Below are positions 1-6,348 of a stretch of DNA of 47,839 bases, piece after piece. Position numbers and translations under genes: made by a program. The first letter of the stretch is position 1. Each line of letters starts with the position of its first letter. A model generated the notes under the pieces. That model was not told the DNA's origin. It was given only the letters and a program-made list of their open reading frames with translations, and did not search any database. Source of the DNA: an uncultured Gammaproteobacteria bacterium (GTDB taxonomy: Bacteria; Pseudomonadota; Gammaproteobacteria; Arenicellales; JAANXG01); contig CAMYJT010000010.1 in NCBI GenBank assembly GCA_947258785.1, positions 1 to 47,839 of the forward strand. The letters run 5' to 3'.

Positions 1-1
1 G

Positions 2-115
2 CGCTCTCGTCAAGGTGTGATCTGGATGCTTACGTTGTATCCGAAGAACGTAGCGGAAAATATTCCGGCGCATGTGTTGCGGCAGATTCGGAAGGAGCTG
101 GAAGATGACGAGTAA
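2..115 (+). CDS. RelE/HigB-type toxin, C-terminal fragment (cut by window edge)
   Basis: An open frame enters from the left edge and ends at TAA 113-115; 37 residues are visible. The segment WMLTLYPKNVAENIPAHVLR resembles the C-terminal part of RelE/HigB-like mRNA interferases, which end in a similar LLxxYxKNxxENIP motif. The next gene is an XRE antitoxin whose ATG overlaps this frame by 11 bp, the usual toxin-first order of HigBA/NadS-like modules. The catalytic core is outside the window, so activity cannot be judged. Confidence 0.75.
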   Translation, partial: RSRQGVIWMLTLYPKNVAENIPAHVLRQIRKELEDDE

Positions 116-383
116 GAAAGACAGAGACATCGGCAAAGAAATTTTAGAAGGTGTTCGCCAGATAAAGCGTGGCGAGGTCGGTCGTATTGTGAATTATCCA
201 CCGATCGCCGAAACTCGCGCACGAGTCGGTCTCTCTCAATCCGAATTCGCGCGTTTACTGGGCGTTTCTGTGCGAACACTTCAAGAGTGGGAACAAGGGC
301 GTCGTGTTCCTTCGGGCCCCGCTCGTATGCTATTGGCGATTGCGCACAAGAACCCTAAGGCGCTGCTGGATGTCGCGGTCTAA
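105..383 (+). CDS. XRE-family antitoxin (HigA/NadS-like)
   Basis: A 92-aa protein. I place the start at ATG 105, overlapping the toxin stop, rather than at an upstream ATG at 72 inside the toxin. Residues about 45-90 form a helix-turn-helix with the typical pattern RxxxGLSQSEFARLLGVS followed by TLQEWEQGRR.PSGPA. Proteins of this family bind the cognate RelE/HigB toxin through the N-terminal part and repress their own operon through the HTH. The first 40 residues (charged, ending in VNYPPIAETRARVGLS) fit the toxin-binding portion. The module appears intact on the antitoxin side. Confidence 0.85.
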   Translation: MTSKKDRDIGKEILEGVRQIKRGEVGRIVNYPPIAETRARVGLSQSEFARLLGVSVRTLQEWEQGRRVPSGPARMLLAIAHKNPKALLDVAV

Positions 384-553
384 TAGGTAACATGGAACGT
401 TAGCCCACGCCGTCGAGCATACGGACTCGGTATTACGCTTTGGCGCAACATGGTTGAACAGTAGAGCCATTCCGACATTTTTCCGACATCAATTAGTCAA
501 TAACCTAGCGGTCACGCGGAAGTCTCCATTTTCAACTGGCCCGTATACGGCCC

Positions 554-905
554 TTACGCCGTCGCTCTCACCAGATAGACGCTCGGTTTGTGCACCAACG
601 TCACAAGCTTTTCCACCTGTGCAAGCATGTACCCAATCTCCGCCACACTGTAATGCGTGGTGATGTCTCTGTTGTAGTGATTCAGAATTGCCTGGCGGTC
701 TTCCTTTGGACATGCCGGCTTCCCGGAGCCACGTACTGCAGGTCACCCGTAGATCGTGTACCCGGAAATGTCGCGGCATCTTACCCGTCGCTTTTTCGAA
801 CACGTTCTCGAGCCCTGCCTTTCTCCTGGCGGTCTTCCATGCCGTGTTGTTCATCTTGCCGATCCAATGACCGCGTATGGTAAAAATACTCCAATCTATT
901 GAGCC
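554..905 (-). pseudogene. Tyrosine recombinase (phage-integrase type), frameshifted C-terminal remnant
   Basis: Read on the minus strand, the frame from about 893 gives FTIRGHWIGKMNNTAWK, then a box II segment FRVHDLRVTC (HxxR) and WLREAGMSK. Around 700 the frame shifts by one extra A. The adjacent frame then continues as EDRQAILNHYNRDITTHYS (Tyr nucleophile in THYS), VAEIGYMLAQVEKLV and stops at TAA 556-554. The two pieces together match the catalytic half of a lambda-integrase-family protein, so the gene is broken. The N-terminal core-binding domain is absent and the 5' limit (about 905) is approximate. A second decayed copy lies near 13.3-13.4 kb on the same strand. Confidence 0.8.
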
Positions 906-1014
906 ATCGTGTTTTTACACTTCGCGTGGTGCTCTGCTGAATCTTTGTTCTACGGCCACTTACCCTTAGAATCCCAACCCCAATTCGGCAACGCTGATAC
1001 ACGGGAGGAAGCTG

Positions 1015-2084
1015 ATGGATTGGGCTCGAGCTCTGGCCTACATTACCGGGACAGTCGATCAAGAGCTTCTGTTGCGCAACGAGTATCTGGCGAATGAGAA
1101 CCGGATCCTGAAGGCGCAGATTGAAGGTCGGCTGTTACTGACTGACGCGGAGAAGAAGACGCTGGCCGACTCGGCTACCGGCTCGCCCGCAAAGCGCTCG
1201 AGGATGTGGCGAACACCGCCAAACGGGACACGATCCTGAGCTGGTATCGACGCCTTATCGCACGTAAGTTCGATGGATCAAAAGCACGCCGTTACCCTGG
1301 CCGGCCCCGCGTTGATTGTGAAATCGAAGACTTGGTCGTGCAGATGGCCAAAGAGAATATTGACTGGGGATCCGATCGAATTGTCGGCGCGCTGGCAAAC
1401 CAGGCTATGCCGTGTCGGACCAAACGGTGTGAAAACATCTGGCGTCGCAATGGCGTTCCGCCAGCCCCGGAGCGCAAGCGTACCACGACTTGGAAAGAAT
1501 TCATTAAGGCCCACATGGCGGTTCTCGTGGGGACGGATTTCTTTACCGTGGAAGTCCTCACATTGCGCGGCTTAGTTACATATTACGTGCTGTTCTTTAT
1601 CCATCTCGAGAGCCGTCGCGTTGAGGTTGCAGGACTCACGCCCCATCCCAATGGGGCCTGGATGAAGCAGATCGCTAGGAATGTCACCATGGATAAATGG
1701 GGCTTTCTAGAGAGCCGCCAATATCTGATCCATGATCGGGATACGAAATTCACGGTTTCTTTTCGGGCGATCATTAGATCGAGCCAGTTAGAGCCACTAA
1801 AGTTACCGGTTCAGAGTCTTAATTTGAACGCCTACGCACAGCGCTGGGTCTGACCGGTGAAAGAGGAAGCTTTGTCAAAGCTGATCCTCTTCGGTGAAGC
1901 TTCGTTGAGGCGGGCGCTTCGTGAATACTTGACGCATTTTCACCAGGAACGAAATCATCAAGGTAAATGCAACGTTCTGTTATTTCCAACCACCACCAAA
2001 GCGATGACTTGTGTTGACAGATCAGTCAATTGTAAAGAACGCTTAGGTGGGCTGCTAAAATATTACTACCGTGAGGCCGCATGA
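1015..2084 (+). pseudogene. rve-type (DDE) integrase/transposase, multiply inactivated
   Basis: The protein begins MDWARALAYITGTVDQELLLRN and has a helix-turn-helix-like N-terminus, a linker with RRYPGRPR, then an rve catalytic core: TDFFTVEVLTLRGLVTYYV, IHLESRRVEVAG, YLIHDRDTKF and the LNLNAYAQRWV segment. It ends in the family tail ERNHQGKCNVLLFP and LGGLLKYYYREAA. Several lesions are visible. A frameshift near 1170-1210 joins the N-terminal frame to the core frame. A pair of compensating indels around 1395-1440 garbles about 12 residues (GYAVSDQTV can be read in another frame). An in-frame TGA at 1851-1853 sits where the family usually has Arg, after RWV. The element is dead. Confidence 0.85.
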
Positions 2085-2114
2085 GTTTTATGACTGTACG
2101 GGGATGTCGAATAG

Positions 2115-2522
2115 TCATTTTTCAGTTTGACCAGCCAATTGTTCCCATAGCTCTCGTGGTGAAATTAGTGGAAGGGTTTCAATAGACTGAATTTCCAATA
2201 GCGCCTTGTCACCGGTAACAAAAACTTTTGCATTAGCTGCCACGGCGGAGGCTATTATGGCTTCGTCATCAGAGTCGGGCAATTTTGGTAGCGGATGCTC
2301 TTCAGTGATCACCGTACCTTCCGCTCGGAGCAGGGTAATAAATCCTTGAGTAATTGCTTCAGTTTGTCCAAGCTTTTCGGGGAGAATACGATTCAGCTCG
2401 CTTATGACTGGTTCGGAAATCAATAATTCGTGCGACTGTAAAACCACCTCAAACAGTTCGGCGCAAAGTCCGCGTGTGGTCAGGGCGCTGGCTAATACGT
2501 TGGTATCCAGAAATATCCGCAC
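2115..2522 (-). CDS. PIN-domain toxin (VapC-like ribonuclease)
   Basis: A 135-aa PIN-domain protein starting with GTG at 2522-2520. The GTG overlaps the antitoxin TAG by one base, indicating translational coupling. Acidic residues expected for the Mg-dependent RNase site are visible: FLDTNVL at the N-terminus, LPDSDDEAIIASA near residue 85, and VTGDKALL near residue 104. It is the second gene of a two-gene operon with the ribbon-helix-helix antitoxin at 2522-2734. Likely a tRNA or mRNA cleaving toxin; the target cannot be read from sequence. Confidence 0.88.
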   Translation of the reverse strand: MRIFLDTNVLASALTTRGLCAELFEVVLQSHELLISEPVISELNRILPEKLGQTEAITQGFITLLRAEGTVITEEHPLPKLPDSDDEAIIASAVAANAKVFVTGDKALLEIQSIETLPLISPRELWEQLAGQTEK

Positions 2523-2734
2523 TACATGTCCCGAAAGACATCATCATCGGTGACATAACCGGCGGCCTCTGCCAGGGGTAAGGCCTTACCGCGTAATGCA
2601 CGAAAACGTTCCACGGCAATATGCTTGCGCAACATTTCCCGCGCAAGATCGCTTTTGGTCCGATGCTGGGCCTTAGCTAATTGATCTAGATCTTTTTCCA
2701 ACTCATCGTCAATGCGAATAGTCAGGGAACCCAT
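2522..2734 (-). CDS. Ribbon-helix-helix antitoxin of PIN module
   Basis: A 70-aa protein. I chose ATG 2734 (MGSLTIRIDDELEKDL), which has GGAG a few bases upstream; an in-frame ATG at 2818 would add an unrelated leader. The first 45 residues match the MetJ/Arc ribbon-helix-helix fold: a beta strand SLTIRID, then helices with DQLAKAQHRTKSDLAREML. The C-terminal tail (about 45-70) would wrap the PIN toxin. A perfect palindrome 28 bp upstream of the start is a plausible autoregulatory operator. Confidence 0.88.
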   Translation of the reverse strand: MGSLTIRIDDELEKDLDQLAKAQHRTKSDLAREMLRKHIAVERFRALRGKALPLAEAAGYVTDDDVFRDM

Positions 2735-2761
2735 GGTGCGCTCCAGGTGAGGAAAATTACA

Positions 2762-2780
2762 TGTCTTACATTGTAAGACA
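2762..2780. promoter_or_regulatory. Palindromic operator candidate of RHH/PIN module
   Basis: TGTCTTACA-t-TGTAAGACA, two perfect 9-bp arms around one base, sits just upstream of the RHH antitoxin start. RHH antitoxins usually bind such short dyads to repress their own operon. The operator role is inferred from position and symmetry. Confidence 0.6.
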
Positions 2781-2870
2781 AAAGGAAGGATGAAGATAGG
2801 GGAATACGAACGGATCACGCTGGAGTTTTGCCGACACTGTCAAGTTTAAGAAGGCATCTCGGACAATAGG

Positions 2871-3263
2871 GTGATGAAAAGGAATACTGACTACCGCGGC
2901 TTCCGTTACTTACCTGAAATTATTAGCTATGCGGTGTGCCTGTATTACCGATTCACGCTGAGTTTCCGTGATATTGAGGACCTGTTGGCCGAACGGGGAG
3001 TGATCGTGTCGTACGAAGCCGTTCGATTTTGGTGTATCCGATTTGGACCAAATTACGCTCGACGACTGCGCAAAAAGCAGCACCGCTTCGGCGACTATTG
3101 GTATTTAGATGAAATATCAACGGTCACAATACACGGGACGCGAATGTATTTGTGGCGAGCGGTTGATCAAGACGGCGATCTGATTAATGTACCCCTGACG
3201 CTATACGGAACTATATGGGATTATTTGATGTGGGCGTCCCAAGGGATTGATGTAACTGATTGA
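2871..3263 (+). pseudogene. IS6-family transposase, truncated
   Basis: The N-terminus (YRGFRYLPEIISYAVCLYYR, then LSFRDIEDLLAERGVIVSY and FWCIRFGPNYARRLR) is typical of IS6/IS26-like transposases. The first catalytic Asp lies in YLDE, followed by STVTIHGTRMYLWRAVDQDG. Family similarity stops at about 3190 (GDLIN). From there the frame runs through an unrelated 45-bp sequence and ends at 3263, so the second Asp and the Glu of the DDE triad are missing. CGACACTGTCAAGTTT at 2832-2847 resembles an IS6-type left terminal repeat (GGCACTGT...). Only the left half of the element survives. Confidence 0.82.
3193..3237 (+). repeat. 45-bp direct repeat, copy 1
   Basis: Begins CCCTGACGCTATACGG and is identical to 4295-4339 except at two positions (43/45). 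It starts exactly where the IS6 transposase homology ends. The two copies bracket about 1.06 kb that holds the Phd/PIN module. The origin of the sequence was not recognised. Confidence 0.85.
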
Positions 3264-3494
3264 ATTACAATGGAGATTAGAAATAAGAACCGACTACGAA
3301 CCAGGCGGTCGGGGGTTCGAGGCCGCTCGCGCACGGTCGCTCCCGGTCGTCCCGGGCTTGCGCGACACTAGTACTTCTCTGTACGTCGCCCCTGAGCTTC
3401 GCGGCACTTGTGCATCCTGCACGTCGTCTCTCCGGGCGCGCCAAAAATTCTTGGTCCATTCCGGGCGAAGCGAATACTCTACGCGGGTGCCAAC
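3264..3494. other. Non-coding GC-rich stretch with imperfect tandem units
   Basis: No convincing gene. At about 3357-3436 two successive units of roughly 40 bp resemble each other (both start CTT.CGCG, carry CACT.GT and contain ACGTCG), suggesting an old tandem duplication. Similarity is only about 70 percent by eye. Confidence 0.35.
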
Positions 3495-3902
3495 TTACAA
3501 GTTTTGTACGAAATCGGCCGGGGTAACGATAGGGTAACGACCGGACAAAGTCAGCAGGTCCGAATCCCCCGTTACGAGATACTCTGCCCGTGAAGCGATC
3601 AGGCTGGCCAGAATCGGTTGATCCTCCGGATCGTCCGGCACTGTTTGAAATACGCCGGAGATGTCCACTAGCTCGGAGCGCAGGTAGAGTTGTCTTAGGA
3701 ACCGCTCTATGTTCGCACGTCGCCATTTCAACCGCTTACGAATCTTCGAATACGTCAGGACCTTTGCTATCTCAGTTAGCTGTTCCTTCGATATCACCAG
3801 GTCGAAACGAGTTTCCCTCCAAGCTTTAACCACACGGCCCGGCGTGCTGTCCGGTAACATCAGGCCGGATAGCAACACATTGGTGTCGAGTACGACTTTC
3901 AC
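3495..3902 (-). CDS. PIN-domain toxin, putative RNase (COG1569-like)
   Basis: A 135-aa protein with a GTG start at 3902, 8 bp after the antitoxin stop. PIN acidic positions are visible: VLDTNVLLSG at the N-terminus, then VPDDPEDQPILA around residue 90, and YLVTGDSDLL around residue 110. The RVVKAWRETRFDLVIS segment is typical of the subgroup of PIN proteins annotated as putative toxin-antitoxin component, PIN family. Partner is the Phd-type antitoxin at 3911-4180. It differs in sequence from the other PIN toxin in the window (2115-2522), so it is not a recent duplicate. Confidence 0.88.
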   Translation of the reverse strand: MKVVLDTNVLLSGLMLPDSTPGRVVKAWRETRFDLVISKEQLTEIAKVLTYSKIRKRLKWRRANIERFLRQLYLRSELVDISGVFQTVPDDPEDQPILASLIASRAEYLVTGDSDLLTLSGRYPIVTPADFVQNL

Positions 3903-3910
3903 GCAACGTA

Positions 3911-4180
3911 TTATTTCTTACGCGCGGCTGTGATCGCCTCATCGATGAGCGCCGCCCCTTGTTCTTCGGTCATCCCCTCAAAAGCGACCGCCATCTCTTC
4001 GGTCAACTGCTCGAATTCTTCATCGAGTTTGCGGATGCGCTCGAATAGAGGCATGTCGATCAGCGCGGCCACCGGTTTACCGGCCCTGGTGATCACCACC
4101 CGATCATGCCGATACTGCACCTCGTTCAGTAACTCACCCAGATTCTTACGCACAGTCATGGCGGAGGTTTCGCGTAGCAT
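3911..4180 (-). CDS. Phd/YefM-type antitoxin
   Basis: An 89-aa protein; start ATG 4180 has AGGA 8 bp upstream. The N-terminal 55 residues show the Phd/YefM DNA-binding fold: TSAMTVRKNLGELLNEV, then DRVVITRAGKPVAALI. The acidic C-terminal helix (FEQLTEEMAVAFEGMTEEQ) should neutralise the PIN toxin. It is first in a two-gene operon, with a symmetric site just upstream (4200-4216). Confidence 0.9.
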   Translation of the reverse strand: MLRETSAMTVRKNLGELLNEVQYRHDRVVITRAGKPVAALIDMPLFERIRKLDEEFEQLTEEMAVAFEGMTEEQGAALIDEAITAARKK

Positions 4181-4199
4181 ATCAATTATCCTAATTCAT

Positions 4200-4216
4200 A
4201 TAGTTATAATAACTAT
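4200..4216. promoter_or_regulatory. Palindromic operator candidate of Phd/PIN module
   Basis: ATAGTTAT-a-ATAACTAT, perfect 8-bp arms around one base, 20 bp upstream of the Phd-type antitoxin start. The size and position fit an autorepression site for Phd/YefM proteins. The role is inferred. Confidence 0.55.
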
Positions 4217-4294
4217 ACTACTGAACGGCGTTCTTTCCTAATTGGACACGCCGAGCGGGAGATTGCCGCTGGAACCGGACTGGTCGTTATTTGG

Positions 4295-4339
4295 CCCTGA
4301 CGCTATACGGAACTATATGGGACTATTTGCTGTGGGCGT
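4295..4339 (+). repeat. 45-bp direct repeat, copy 2
   Basis: Second copy of the repeat at 3193-3237, same orientation, two mismatches. It lies in the gap between the Phd operator and glk; the rest of 4217-4488 has no supported gene. Together the copies frame the Phd/PIN module. Confidence 0.85.
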
Positions 4340-4488
4340 ACAGACGCCCGATGTCTTCGCCAGCTTCCGGGATCCTTGGTGCAATATGCAGGTTAATCCA
4401 CTCATTTCGAAACACGTCATTCAGTTAACGTGCCAATCGGTGCAGAAACCCGGCGCCGATTAACAGTAACAACTCAGGGTTCTGAAGA

Positions 4489-5469
4489 TTATTCGAACCG
4501 ATAGTACGCGGCGCCGATCAGCGGCGCGCGGGGATCAGTCGCCACCTGTACGGCCATGCCGCTGAGCAGTGGCTTGAAACGACCCTTGTCCCGAAAACCC
4601 TCCATAAAAGCGCCTTGCGTTAAGGCCGGCAAGATCTTCTTGGCAATGCCTCCGCCGACGAACACGCCGCCGACGGACAGGATCTTCAGCGCGAGGTTTC
4701 CGGCCTCGGCGCCGTACAGGCGGCAGAACATACGCAGCGCCTCCGCGCACAATGGGTCGTGGCCTTCCATGCCACGACGGCTGACCAGTGCACTGGCGTC
4801 CCGGTCCGCCAATGCTTCGGCGAATTCCGGGGCCTGCGGGGCGAAACCGGAGTCTTTGAGGTACTGATAGATGTTGTACAAACCGGGCCCGGAAAGAACA
4901 CGCTCCCAGCTGACGTGGCCCCCCAATCCTTCGCGCAGATAACGCAACAATCCGTCTTCGCGCGCATCGCTGGGCGCCAGGCTGCAATGCCCGCCTTCGC
5001 TGGGAATGGCGTGATAGCGGGCACCGTCCCAATACAGCATCGCCTCTCCGAGACCGGTTCCGGCGGCGATGACGGCGACATTCCCGGCGCCCGGCTGCGC
5101 GCCCGGGTTCAGAGCCACGAGCGCGTCCGCGGGCAGGTGCAACATACCGAAGGCCGCGGCCTCCAGGTCGTTGATCAGCTTGGCGCGGTCGGCGCCTGCG
5201 GCTGTCGCCAGGCCCGCTTCCTCCAGGATCCAGGGGAGGTTGGTGGTTTGGCAGCGGCCGTCGATCACCGGGCCGGCTACGCCGAAGCAGGCCAGTTTCG
5301 GTGTCGGGGAGTCCGGTGCATCGACGAACTCGGCGATGATCGCTTCAAGGGACGCATACTTTGCGCTGGCGAAGGTGCGCTCTGCGCGCAAGCACAGGCC
5401 GTCCTTCTTCCGCTCGAACAAGCCGAGCACCGTCTTGGTCCCACCGATATCGCCGGCCAGGATAATCAT
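4489..5469 (-). CDS. glk: Glucokinase
   Basis: A 326-aa cytoplasmic kinase that phosphorylates glucose to glucose 6-phosphate with ATP. The N-terminal phosphate-binding motif AGDIGGTKT, the LINDLEAAAFG sugar-site segment, AGTGLGEAML, SEGGHCSLAP and the C-terminal GGVFVGGGIAKKILP segment are all present. These assign it to the proteobacterial group-A glucokinases (usual length about 320 aa), not the ROK family. It lies 138 bp downstream of the GH15/phosphorylase-kinase-like gene on the same strand, so it may use glucose released from alpha-glucans. A long open frame on the opposite strand is a composition artefact. Confidence 0.95.
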   Translation of the reverse strand: MIILAGDIGGTKTVLGLFERKKDGLCLRAERTFASAKYASLEAIIAEFVDAPDSPTPKLACFGVAGPVIDGRCQTTNLPWILEEAGLATAAGADRAKLINDLEAAAFGMLHLPADALVALNPGAQPGAGNVAVIAAGTGLGEAMLYWDGARYHAIPSEGGHCSLAPSDAREDGLLRYLREGLGGHVSWERVLSGPGLYNIYQYLKDSGFAPQAPEFAEALADRDASALVSRRGMEGHDPLCAEALRMFCRLYGAEAGNLALKILSVGGVFVGGGIAKKILPALTQGAFMEGFRDKGRFKPLLSGMAVQVATDPRAPLIGAAYYRFE

Positions 5470-5607
5470 CTTTTCGGCAATCGGTTCTGGGGGCTGCGCG
5501 AGTCAGCGCCGGATCTGTCGGTGATACGCGCCGGCGTCAAAACCGGTTCCGGACGCTGCATTACGCCTGGCGCGAGGCCCCGCGTGTTGGACTGTTTAAG
5601 GCGCGAT

Positions 5608-6345
5608 TTAATCGTTTGTACCCTCCGTTAACAGATAGGCGAGCGCCGCCATCACGGCATTGGCGACCTGATGCGGCGGGCGACGATAAAAGTGCGACCA
5701 CGCGCGGGAGCGTTTATCGTCGTAATCGCCGTCTCCGTGTGACGCCTCGTCCAGCCATGCGATGCGCACGGCGTGCCCGAGAAGCACATCGAGGATCAGG
5801 CTCTCCTTTAGGTGCAGATCCGGATTGGCGCTCACGATCCCCGACAGCGCCCACAGCGCCTCGATGCACAACTGCCGGTACTCCGGCGCCTGGACCTTAT
5901 TGAGCAGGTGCTCGATACGCAGGGCGAAATTCTGCTCGCCCGCGGTGGTCTCGGAGCGCAGCAGCTCGCTCTCGATCCGTCGCTTACGATTGAATCGATC
6001 ACCGATCACGAGAGCTTTGCAGTGGGACAATACATCCCAGACGCCGCGGAAAAACTCCTCGGGTAAGCGGCCCACCACACCCTGCCGCTGGCGCCAATGG
6101 AACCAGTCCTCGGCGGTCCCCAGGTCTTGTGGATCGGTGTCCGCGGAAAACTGGACACGGGTAAGCCCGCCAGAGCCCGACGCAAGATGCAGGTGCTCCA
6201 GGCGCGCGAAGTTGTCTTCAGAGCTGCGGTAGTGCGCCAGGATCTCGCGAACCCGTGAACCCACCACGTATGGCGACAGCTGCATCAACTGCTCGAATGC
6301 CTGATCGGGCTCCAGACTCTGGCGCCGCTCGATTTCGGCGGTCAT
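5608..6345 (-). CDS. C-terminal part of GH15/phosphorylase-kinase-like protein (after amber stop)
   Basis: A 245-aa frame starting at ATG 6345 and lying in exactly the same frame as the upstream gene, from which it is separated only by a TAG and a Leu codon (H-M-I-stop-L-M-T-A-E). It continues the alpha-helical C-terminal region expected of single-chain bacterial homologues of phosphorylase kinase alpha/beta subunits. It has no recognisable start signal of its own, and I saw no independent domain. I therefore read it as the tail of one split gene: either a real nonsense mutation, a sequencing error or a readthrough site. If made separately its function is unknown. Confidence 0.75.
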   Translation of the reverse strand: MTAEIERRQSLEPDQAFEQLMQLSPYVVGSRVREILAHYRSSEDNFARLEHLHLASGSGGLTRVQFSADTDPQDLGTAEDWFHWRQRQGVVGRLPEEFFRGVWDVLSHCKALVIGDRFNRKRRIESELLRSETTAGEQNFALRIEHLLNKVQAPEYRQLCIEALWALSGIVSANPDLHLKESLILDVLLGHAVRIAWLDEASHGDGDYDDKRSRAWSHFYRRPPHQVANAVMAALAYLLTEGTND

Positions 6346-6348
6346 GAG

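Noticed and set aside
2871..3263. Intact small IS6 transposase of 130 aa
   Set aside because: Homology ends at about residue 107 and two of three catalytic residues are missing; the last residues come from the unrelated 45-bp repeat.
3300..3330. Possible tRNA T-arm (GGTTCGAGGCC)
   Set aside because: No cloverleaf can be built around it; acceptor and anticodon arms are missing.
4759..5631. 290-codon plus-strand frame
   Set aside because: Antisense to glk, which has complete glucokinase motifs.
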